The position numbers were made by a program, and so were the translations under genes. Shown one piece after another: positions 25,901 through 37,900 of a stretch of DNA of 64,000 nt (within the stretch, counting starts at the first letter, position 1; each line of letters begins with the position of its first letter). The stretch is from Musa acuminata AAA Group (Eukaryota > Streptophyta > Magnoliopsida > Zingiberales > Musaceae), in assembly GCF_036884655.1 (NCBI RefSeq), contig NC_088335.1, forward strand, positions 46,046,001 to 46,110,000. The letters run 5' to 3'. The notes beneath the pieces were generated by a model. That model was given only the letters and a program-made list of their open reading frames with translations, was not told where the DNA came from and searched no databases.

Positions 25901-28900
25901 AAAGTGACAATGTGTTAACCATATAAAAGGGGTTCTTTTTGCTAACCACAAGGTCAGCATATGACCAAAACCCTAATCTTTTTGTCCGGGGGATTTGATG
26001 AATTTCAACTACAGGTTCAAGTAGAAAGAATCAAAGAGAAGTGATTCAGCTCACGTATTCTAGATTATTTTTGTCCAATTTTTTAATGAAGGTAAATTAG
26101 TAACATGCAAACTGCCCAACTAAGTAATTTTAATTTTGTTCTTAAAAGAAAAAATTATTAAGTTTAGGGTTCAGCAATAAGTTCAGATATACCTTGAATC
26201 TTTACTCTCTCTTAACCACTTGAACCTGCTTGGTCCTTCTTTTCCCCCAAAATATTCTCCAACTCCTTTTATCACGTTTCCTTCAACAGCATCTCCTATA
26301 ATCTGCACATTATTGACTGAAGGTGCAGCTGAAACAAAGAAAATAGGCCACAAACAGTAAGTAACAACAACAGTAAGCACTGCAGGAAAATAAGTTAATA
26401 AGCAAATGTGTTTACTCCAGGGTTTGCCGTGCTGCGGAATACTGCCCGGTACAGGCAGCAGTACATACTGGTCCGACAGGGGACCAGTACATGGACCACC
26501 CTGTACTAGCGGTCCAGTTAAATTAATAAAATATTCAAAGATATGGTGGGCCCATGTCCAAATCATCATAAAAAAGAAAAAAAAAGAGATTAGGGCTCGC
26601 GAACGCGAGCCCTCTTCTCGCGTAAGGTGCAGCCGGCTTGCCATCATCACTTCGCCTCTGCTGCCACTGCTGTTCCACTGTCGCGTGAGATGCCGCCACC
26701 TCACAGTTGCCGTTTCCCCACTGCTGCTACTGTCGCTTTGCCGTCGCGTAAGATGGCACTGCCTCGCTGTCGCTGCCTCCCAGGTACGCTGCCACCACTC
26801 TTTTCCTCCACTTCTTCCTCTTTTTCCCTCTTCCTTCCTCCTCTGTTCCCCTACCACTCCTTCCATTTCTCTTTATTTTTCTTCATTGCTGACCACTAGT
26901 ACGCATCAGCATACCATGTGTCAGAACATCAGTACAGACTGGCATGTACCGTTCCAGCAGTTTTCCGAAACGGTCCGGTACCCAAAAAGGCAAACCTTGG
27001 TTTACTCCACTGAAAAACACAACTGCAATAAGAATCAAGTGCATAATAATCATTCCATGTAAGAAAAACATAAGACACAACACTCATGGTATGTTGACCA
27101 TAAAATTGTGGTTCTTCCATACATCAGGTAACTGAGTTTTCATTGGAAGGAAACCTTTCCAGGATACAAAGAGAAAACCCCTGCAACTATGCATACGTGA
27201 GAAATACGTGTGCTACTACAGATAGCTCAAAGAACAATGATGTTTACTGATACTAACAACTAACGAGAATATTACTTGGTAATTGACAAACAAAATATAT
27301 ACATAAGCACTTAAAATATCAAGTGCCAATAATTAGAACTGACAACCAGATAGAAAAATTTTATGCATATTGTTGTAGGCAGTATGGCACCATAGGCTAC
27401 AGCATAAACTATAAAGAATCACAACAGAGCAGGTCAAATAAATGACATCAACTCATAATATGTATAGTTAGCAATACCTGCTTTTATGAAGTCAGTCATT
27501 GCATACTGTGGCTCTCCCTTGACACCTTCTTCTGTAACTGGAGTGTACATGAAAACCAAACTTGAATCAATGTCATCTAAAGTTAGCGTGTACTCCTCAG
27601 CTTCAGCTCCAACTATTACAACGGGACTACCATTCCATCTTCGTCTCAACCAGCTGTTAAACAGATTCATGGATGTTAGGCTTTTCACTATAAGGATTGC
27701 ATTCAGGAAAATATGAGAATGGTAATGTTCTGATGCAACATAGAAAACCAATTTCAAATAATACAGTAGATGACTCACCTTGCCACACATTTACCTGGGG
27801 TTCCACCACACCATGCAACCTCAGCAGAACCTCTTATCACATTTCCTTCCACAAGCTCACCATGGACACTCAAATTCAGAACTTTAGGATATCCAGTTCC
27901 TGGTCAAGGAATTGTTATTAGAGCATGCAAGCTATTAATAAACTTACGATGGTAGTGGTAGTATCACATATAGGTTCCTTCAGGAACTAGAAATCAACGA
28001 TGCAAGATGATTACCTCCTATTAACAACTCTACAAGAACTTCTTACAAAAATAAAGCAACAAAAACTAAAAAAGAAATCTCTACCAATCCAAAATCTGAT
28101 CATTAGTTTATGCTTGTTACCTTATAAATTAATGTAGACATCTTATCATCATCAACTAAGATAGCAAAACAACAATAGTAATAATTCTCTGTATCCAGAA
28201 TTCAATACCAGATCTTTGCTAGAAAATTAAGGATACTCCAGGCTCCAGCATGGTAAAATCCACTGCCTGACAAGGGTTGAGCCATGAGATTTAAAAGTGG
28301 ACTTCAAGAGCCAGATATGAAACACCCCATTTTACTTACATCAATGTCCATTATTCTATGTGAGGCTCATCTGTTAAAATACGATTCACTCTTTAGAAGC
28401 CCTTCAATAGTATGCTCTCTTAGTGTTGTTCCAAATAAGCTAAAATTCTCGAGGTGATGGTAGTTTCCTTCTGAATCTAATTGTAACTTTTCAAACATCA
28501 ACGAGAGAAAGAAGACTCATATAATAGGCCAAATGAAAGAAAGACTGCAAACTTACTTTTAACTAAATAGACCAAACCCACATATATACTCCATTCTGAC
28601 ATAGTATGGTAGTACCCAATATATTTATGTAGACTTAAAATCTTAGATATTTTTTGGACCTTGTGTTACAAAATCACATCCAAAGATTTTGTTGTCTCAT
28701 TCAAAGATGATAACAAACATCAATGAGCAAATCACAAATATTGTTTTCCATTTCAGCTTTGTGCATATGCATAATATTTATTCTCAGATCATTAAACTAA
28801 ATTACATAGATCATGTTTCCAGTCGATTTCTCCTCAGATCTGCTACACGGGACCACTGCATGAAATGCACCCTGAATATGATTTCTCAATACCGAATCCA

Positions 28901-31900
28901 ACAAGATTTCCATATTCTCAAGAGATCATACAGCTGCTACCGGGGGCCACTGCATGAAAAAACCACTGCATATATTGCATACCAAGTAGGGGCTTGTTGA
29001 AACCCTAGCTATGGAAGACTCCCAAGCAGCTATTCACCACAAATTTTGAGGTGACTGATGGCATTCTGTCTCAACTACTACTATATTCCAGAAAAGATGG
29101 ATGAGATGGACTAATTGGGTGAGTTCAAAGAACTACAGACTCTATAGTATAGAGTACAATGAAGAATGCAATTAACAAAAATCTGGAAATAGAATTCCAC
29201 TAGTTGACATATGAGAATCAACAAGACCAAGCATACCATACTATTCCCTTATGTGATATTTAACATATTTTGTTAAGCTAAAACTAAAATAAATGTTAAA
29301 GCACACTGCAAGCTAGAGGCCCTGATATTCTTGAATAATAAGATCCAGAACTTTGAAGCCGTAAAAGGTTATCTACCCCATCACAGGATGATAATGATGC
29401 TGCACTTCCATTAATAAGAGATCCTTGGTAGAAATGTGAAGTAAGAACAACAAGAAGCTGTAACATCCCAAATTTTCTCATAGCAATTTATTAGTCATCA
29501 TTTGCTCTTGTTATCTGGAAATCCAACTTTCCTGGGCAGTGAAGCAATATCTAATGATTGTGACATATTTTCTTTACATGCACAAAAGTTCGCTTTTCAC
29601 TCTTGTTCATACTCTCATGATAAGATGAAGATTCAAGAAATCGTCTACAAAAAGAGGGAGTATATTCGCAAAAAGAAAAAAACAAAATCCTTTCCCCTAT
29701 ATACAAAGTTTTTGCTTGCAAATAACATCACAATGCATCAGGTTTCAAATGTTATATATCCAGTTGTGCAGAATGCAGATCCTTGGTTTTGCAAATTACA
29801 AATTCAAAATTTTATTCAATCACATCAAATTATAACCACATATCCTCGATAGTTATTATATACTCATGAACAGCAAAAAAACATGAACTTAGACCAACAA
29901 TATTCTATAACAAACAACAAAAAATATTTAACTAACATGAAATATCAATAGAGATACCTGGGGAAACAAGTGATGATACAGCAAAAACCGAAGGGTACTC
30001 AACACCATTCATGATTGGAGTGCACTCAACCTTCAAATATTTGTCAATGTCCGAGTGCTTTGGCCAGTAAACCTTATTAGTGGAAAGCAACAAATGGTTA
30101 GCACTTAGCATATCGCAACATCAGGAGAAACAATAAACTCATAGATAAACTCAGATAAGTACAATTTATACCTCGTCTACAGCATCTGCAATAGGTACAA
30201 AGCTAGAGAGAGTTCTTTCTCCTATAAGCCATTGGTGCTTAAGGACCAGCTCAGAGTTGCTGCTTAAGTTGACAAAGTTAAAGCGGCAGCGGCAGATATC
30301 TTCTTCGAATGGCTGATCAATTGAAGCTTGTTTAAGCATGTATCCAGGAGGAATGTTATCCTTCCATTGCTCAAATAGGAATGAAAATGTTGACTCTGTC
30401 CAGAAGATAAACAACTTTTCTAAGAGGGATATTGACACTGTGCAGAAAGACTTAGCGTATACAAAGTATTACAAAGGAGAAACTATGTCAAACAGAAAAG
30501 ATAAACAAAGAATATTTTGAGACTGATTTTGGATATATTCAATCAACAGAGAATCTGCTGACTGTACATTGTTACATACGCAAGATAAAAGAGCCTAATA
30601 GTAGCTGTTGTTTATGAATTATCATGCAAAAGTCCAACCTTCCTAAACTATCCTAATTTAGTGTTTTCCTTCCTCTTGGATGAAAATATCTTGAATAGAC
30701 TGTAATTCTTAACCTTGTAATATACATCAAATAGCCTGTCAAAAGTTCTAGTTTGACAACTACTGCAACAACCATGATAAGATATTAAGAATACTCCTCA
30801 AAGAAATATGGCTTAACGTTCAGGAATTTCAGCTGAATTGTTTATGCATGTACAACACAGGAAAACTTGACAGGAGATGGCCAGATTATTCTGGCATTCT
30901 TATTAGAACACATCTGGCAGATTGTTAGCAGTAAGGTTTAAGGGTTGAATGAACAAGAAAAAGAAAGGTAGAAGGCTTGAGGACGTAGAAGGATACAGAA
31001 TGAGCTCCCAGTGGCAAATAAAAACCATCACAGTTGGCCGCGAATACAAGGAGAAGAGGAACAGTGAAACCAAGTTTCTATTTATCATACTATCCATGCA
31101 TTGGAAAGAAATGCTTAAAGCTGCACTCCATCCGTATGACAACCAGCAAAAGCTCCCCACTGCCTAAACTAACCTCAAGCATGTTGCAGCCACACCAACC
31201 CCCTCAAGTTCGAATTCCACCTTATACAATAAATAGAAACCTCTTCACCATATAAAAATATATTAAAGTTGATCCTGAGATCAATGTCAAGAGCCTCAAG
31301 AAAGCTATCATCGACATCAAGACCAGGGGACAAAGTGAAAAGGCAGGTGAGTAAAATGAAAAATGCAAAGGATTTAGAGTTGGACAAGAGCAAGAATAAA
31401 AGAAAGCCCAATGATTTGAAGTCAACCAATACTGTGATAGACATTGAGTCACATGGTCCGGAATTCCCAATGTTTCATCAGACAACAGAAGCTTAAGTTA
31501 TCATGTGATGATTGAAGCTCCAAGACATGTGGCTGTCCTTTTAGCAGGACAGCCAGGAATAAATCATTACAGAAAAGTAATAAAATTACACACCAAAAGT
31601 TGTGATACCAGATATAGAGACCTCCCATGCTTTTAAATCTGCTGATTTTGGAATTAATTTGTCGACTATAACAAATTGTCACATAGTGGGCAAAAAATCA
31701 AGCTTTAATGAGCAATGCTAAAATTATCCATCATATATTGCCCAGTATTCTTGAGCCTCCCTGACGTTTTTCTGTTAAGCAATCATATAAATCATTACAG
31801 AAAGGTGCTAAAATTACACACCAAAAGTTGTGATACCAGATATAGAGACCACCCATGCTTTTAAATCTGCTGCTTTTGGAATTAATTTGTCGACTATAAC

Positions 31901-34900
31901 AAATTGTCACATACTAGGCAGAAAATCAAGCTTTAATGAGCAATGCTAAAATTATCCATCATATATTGCCCAGTATTCTTGAGCCTCCCTGATGTTTTTC
32001 AGTTAAGCAATCATATAAATCATTACAGAAAAGTGCTAAAATTACACACCAAAAGTTGTGATACCAGATATAGAGACCACCCATGCTTTTAAATCTGCTG
32101 CTTTTGGAATTAATTTGTCGACTATAACAAATTGTCACATACCAGGCAGAAAATCAAGCTTTAATGAGCAATGCTAGAATTATCCATCACATATTGCACA
32201 ATATTCTTGAGCCTCCCTGATGTTTTTCGGTTAAGCAACCATATGCAGTTTAGTTAACCCTTCCACATACACAACCTTCACATAAAGTAGTACCCCAGTA
32301 CCCCTAAAAACAAATGCCTAAAGATCATAATATATGTAATATCAACCAAAGGACATGTTAGAACACAAGAAAATCACAAGAGCTAGTACCATAAATATTG
32401 AAATTAAGCTAATTTAGATGAAATGTTAGGAAAAAAGGTGCAGTGTCACTAAGTTTCCCAAGTCAATAAAGGTGAGAGAATCTTCAAAAGGCCTAGAATG
32501 GATAACATTTCCATATTAGATGATCATAATAAAATATAGAACCGAATAAGGCATACCTTCAGCAATCTCCGAACGGCAAAATTCCCATCCATCCTTAATG
32601 CACAAAGCTGTATGTGCTGGGTATAGCTTTGCAATTTCTAGTTCTTCAGGAGAAATATCTGCATTGTTAAATTGAATTGAGAGAAGAGATCAAGCAAATC
32701 TAACAAAAAAGCAATTTTCGTCACACAATTAAGGATAATTTACTTCAATGTTATCAAAATCAGACAGGACCGGCTAGGATGTCAGGGAAAATCAGGAACC
32801 AACCCTGGTCAATCAATTCTGTATTGGAAATGCATGTGAACCAGGTTTAGCTGCTTGAGCCACCCAGTTTTTTAGCCAATTGATCCATAGAATATCAGGC
32901 CGGTTTTGGTATAAATGGCAAAAGACTTGAATTACCCTTGTTATAAATTTCAAATAGGACTTTGGAGATGGTAAATAAATAAATTACAATATTAAGAAAA
33001 AAAAAAGTTCATTGAAATCAGTCCAAATGTCTGATATATTCATCCCCTTTTGTCTTATCTTAACTGCCTCTACTTGTGCCCCATCACTCCTCCCTATTTT
33101 CCTTTTGCGCATGACCGCACCCCACCACCTCCTATTTTGCTACCACCCCCCTCTCTATCTCTGCATTACCTCCTCTCCTCTTTCCCTCCAACCCACCACA
33201 CTTTCCCTTGCAGGATACAACACCACTTGCTGCTTGGCTTCACAAAACCATTGCCTGTCATATAGTGATTTAAATAGGTTCTCTGGCGCTCACCTAGGCA
33301 CTCGGGTGAGGTGAGGCCTAAGTACTTAATATGAGGACTAGGCAGCATGCTTCAATGAGGCGCCGCCTAGGCGCTAACCCAAGCCTAGGCGTCGAGCGCT
33401 TCGAGCAAGCGCTCAGTTCATATAAGGCAACCGGGCGCCTAGGCGATTCGGTTTAATAGCAATTAGTTGGTTCAATTGAACCAACTAATGCAGTTCCTTA
33501 CCTTAAAAGCTACCCTTCATGCGCGACCCCGACTCCCCGAGCTAACCCTAGCGTGTGTTTTCTCTCCCGCTACCTCCACCACTGACGCTTTCTCCCGTTG
33601 CCTCCGCCGCAGACACAGCGAACCAAGTCTTCCTCTGTTGCCAACCAAGTCTTTCTCCCACTACTTTCGTTGCTGTCTGCTGCCACTGTTCGGTTGTTGT
33701 CCGCTGATGTTCATTGTTGTTGTCTGTTGTCTGTTGTTGTCCACACGCCACTGTCACTGCTGTCATTCGCAGTGCTGTCGCGGCTATCTTAAACTGATCA
33801 TCCGCTGATGCTAATTCTCACTGCTACTTCTCTTCCAACTATTCACTATTGGTTTCACTCGATGACATTTTTTATCCCTTTTATTTAAATAATTATATTT
33901 ATTAATTATATTATATATTATATATTTTAATATTTTAGAGTGTCTTGCTTCGCTCGGGCAAGTGCCTCGGGCATTTTGAGACCTTGACGCCTTTTGACGC
34001 ATAGCGCTTTTTAAATCACTACTACCATATGCATCTCTAAGATAGAAAGTCAAGGCCTTGCTACACCATTGTTGCCTCAACATTCAACATCACCAAACCC
34101 ACATTTGTAATTTCAGCTAGCCACCTTCACTGCCTCCGCACACCAGGGCGTCCTCAACCATTGGCAAGGCCAAGCCTTTACTAGTTGCAATTTTAATTAT
34201 CAGTTGGACTAGTATGTACCAACAAATATTTACCAGTTCCCAACTACCAGTACAGAAACATATTGCTTAACCCCAGTACAGAATCATTCTTTGTTAACTT
34301 CTTTTTATTATTCATTTAATGATACGTGACAGATGATATCAGTATACCAACCAATATACCGAGATCTTACTAATCCGATAAGTTATTTGAACCAGTAGAC
34401 CACCAGTAATAAAAATTTTGGCACCATCTCCCACTTTTTCTCGGTTAGCTATTTATTATATCATTATCCTAATAAGCACTTTTCAATTAATCAACATAAG
34501 CAAAAAAATGTTTCTAATATGTTTATTAACAATAATTTTTTTTTAATTATTTATGGATTATGAGAGTACTTAAGGTGATTATCACAAGCTAATTTAATTG
34601 TTTAGATGATATAATGACTAATTTGTTTATTTATGTGATTAACAATTTCTTTATCAAATGTCATGATAATGCCGTACAATAGTTGGAACACAACAATAAA
34701 TGCATTCTATGTATGCTTATTTGTTAGTATTACTCCTCAAAAAAATTATTTTATTTTGTTAGATACCTCTTAATAGACTTGTGAACAAATTGATGACCAT
34801 CAGTAATCAGTGACCCTGTGACTTGTCCAAGTTGATGAGGTAGCATTAATCAATTTCTACTCATACTCATTTTCGATTGGTCATGGTTCAGAAAATGCAT

Positions 34901-37900
34901 AACTATATCATGATCTATCATGCATCAACAAGTGGGTCTTTCCAAGCAAATGTGCTAAAAGGGCAGTTAATAGCCATAGTCCAGAGCTTTTACAGAAGTC
35001 AGCTTCTGAAGGTTAATAACTGATTATTCTGGAACTCCTGGAACTCCAAAAATTATCCCACAGATTACCACAAGATCAGGCAAGATAATGATGAAATTAA
35101 TCATACAAACTGCATCATACGTTAGGTTGCACCGAAGATGAAAACATATATTTACCAAGAAAACTAATAAACAAGCATAGCATGTCAAACTCAATGATAT
35201 CAGGGAAAAGACAAATAAAATAGAAATAATATGAAATGAAATAACTTGCAGCAAGTAATTAGATTAAGATAGGAGTAGTGAGAAAGGAATTTCTAGCAAA
35301 TTTTACAAGATAGAGAAAAGACTTTAAAACCTATGTCACATTAGAATATCAAAGAACTTGGAAGATACCACGGTTGTTGAACTTCTTAAGTGTAGGACCA
35401 ATAAGTAGTATCAAAGCTGCTTCTAAGTGAGGCATCTCTAGTATAGGATTCTCCTCGACACGCAGATGCTGCACATGTAACATTCAGAAAATTCACATAA
35501 GTCTCTCTTAATGATGTGTCAAAGAAAAGTGTTTCCAGAGTGTAACGCAGCAAATGAAAGGTTACTCATTTTAAGGATTGATGCCGTAAGACAAATAACA
35601 ACCTAGAAACAATTCTATATTGCTAAACAAGGTACCAGACAATATGATAACTTGAAATTTTCAAAAAATAACACCAAATACTGCATTAAGATTCATTCAG
35701 ATGTGATCGCCTATTCAACCATATTAGAAATTAACAATATTGAATGTAACAGAAGAAATGCAACAAATATGTTACCTTCATGCACTTTTTGTAAACCATT
35801 CTTCAAAGATAATTATCATTCATCATGATAGTAATTTTCTTAAAGAATCGATGAAACTCTTACTATAGAGGACAGTTAGAATTACGTCACCCATGAACTG
35901 AATTTTTTATTCTTCACAAATCTGGTAAATCATTTACATCCCAAAGGCTCCAAGGTTTTCCTAGAAAAATTGTACTTAAGTTAACTAAGCTTTTCTCAAG
36001 GATATATCTTTCTCATAAAGTCATATACAAGTTTCATATAGAATCCCACAACCTGCATTAATAACATGTAATATCAAAGACAAGTAGACAACTATGTCAA
36101 TGTAAAATCTATTCAGATGAAATAGATGAACCTTTCTTAAATTTCAAATAGAGAATAAAACTGAGCATCTCTAATGCTAAAGCTCAAAGTTTGCACAAAC
36201 AAAAGCATAAAAACTTTACATAAGAAGTCAAAATAAAAGCTTAAAAAATTCTCTCTTTTTTTTTCTGTTCTGCCAATGCAGGAAAGACTAGAAGAAACCA
36301 TAAGTTTGATAAATGGGTAGGATAACCTGACCTCCAGAAGTGGTAAATGTGGAAAGCCCTTCAAAGTTGATATCTTATTTTTGCTAGCTGCCAATACCTG
36401 GATGAGTACCAAAACAAAGAACAGTGACTGAATAAAAAAAATAAAGAGAAAAAAAGTTAATAAATTAAAATTAGCTGACCTGCAGCCGTGGTTGACTAGC
36501 CATGGTAAGTGACTTTAACTTGTTCTGAGCAACTGAGAGAAACTGGAAGAGAAGAAGTTCGACGTAGATTTGTGAGAAATAATAATACGCATAATTAAAA
36601 GAGAATACATTATCCAGTCTAAGATTGTGATAAATGATGATTACAGCATACCTCCAAATTTGGAAGTTGAGGAAGAGTAGCAAGCGATGTTATTTGATTT
36701 CCAGCAAGATAAAGTTGCTAAAGTAATAAGGAACAAATCATTCTTAGTTGCATATTTAGGCAAAGAACCTCCATACAGAGGTATGCAAGTAAAAGACAAC
36801 TTAAAAGACCATTTACATACCTGAAGTCCTTTGCAATTTCCAAGAGGCTCAAAACCCGGTCCTTCAAAATCATTAAAACTAAGGTCAAGCACCTTCAAGA
36901 TAAAATTTACCCACTCATCAATATACCATTGGGATGTTTGGTCAAAAGAAAATACTTGAAGGTAACCCCTGTTATTTTATAAAATGGGATGATAAATGCT
37001 GGCAAAGATATATCAAGAAACCATACCTTCAACCTTTTTAAAATCTCAATGCCCTCTACGGATGATAGAAGGTTATCCCTGAGATAAACAAACTATAAAG
37101 TAGAAATATTACTACATGTAGAAGCAGTCATTCTTCAGAGAGCATTTATAATGTATACTTTGTTCTGTATGTTTGAGATGAACACAAAAGAAACAAAGTA
37201 ATACCCTATATATGGTGCAAGAAAGAAGTACTCTCACAACATTTAATCAAAAAGTACAAACAAAGATAGATGTTAACATGAATTATGCAGTCATTAATTA
37301 GCCTAGCAACAGAAAGCTGAAATTAACAGAATCACACTAACAGGTAAAGATATTATTATCTCGTAACAGTTATTTTCACCAGAAATCTGTGTCAACTCTC
37401 AAGCATGTTTAATGTAACCCAGTTAATAATGTCAGCAATTCTTATGTTTACATATTCAACTAGTCTATCAGGTTCGTTATACCATGGCATACCGCTCGAT
37501 ACGGCCGGTATATATGTATCGGTCTGATAGGAGACCGATATATGCGGTACATAGTGGTTTGTCGGTACACTCCACCGTATCATGTGTAGATGTGTCAGTA
37601 CGTATATGTATCATATCGGTACAGTCGATTGGTACACCGGTAAGGATCGATAGGGCGAATCATAGGCTACCTATGAAGTGCATACAATCACAGCTAGCTC
37701 ATTAAGCTCATCAGTCACCGTATACTCTATTGCCAATAGCATACTGAGTTTCAGCGAAGACCAGATCTTAATAATCATTATAAGTAACGAACAAGTGTAG
37801 AGCTTCAATATGACAACTCAGACACCTTGCACCACAGGCACATTTTACATGTTTCAAAATGTAATTACTAGAGATAGCCTACAGTAATGGAAAGTCCCCA

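Noticed and set aside
26183..26866. A 227-aa minus-strand open frame
   Set aside because: It is AIR9 exon 14 read through its flanking intron into the hAT-type element; the rest is low-complexity Arg/Gly/Ser sequence.
26406..27062. A 218-aa plus-strand open frame
   Set aside because: It lies almost wholly within the 26418-26999 element and is Ser/Leu/Pro/Arg-rich low complexity, with no transposase motif.
31562..32245. A regularly spaced array considered as CRISPR-like or satellite
   Set aside because: The 228-bp units are contiguous with no spacers, and the host is a plant nuclear genome; three copies is a local triplication.
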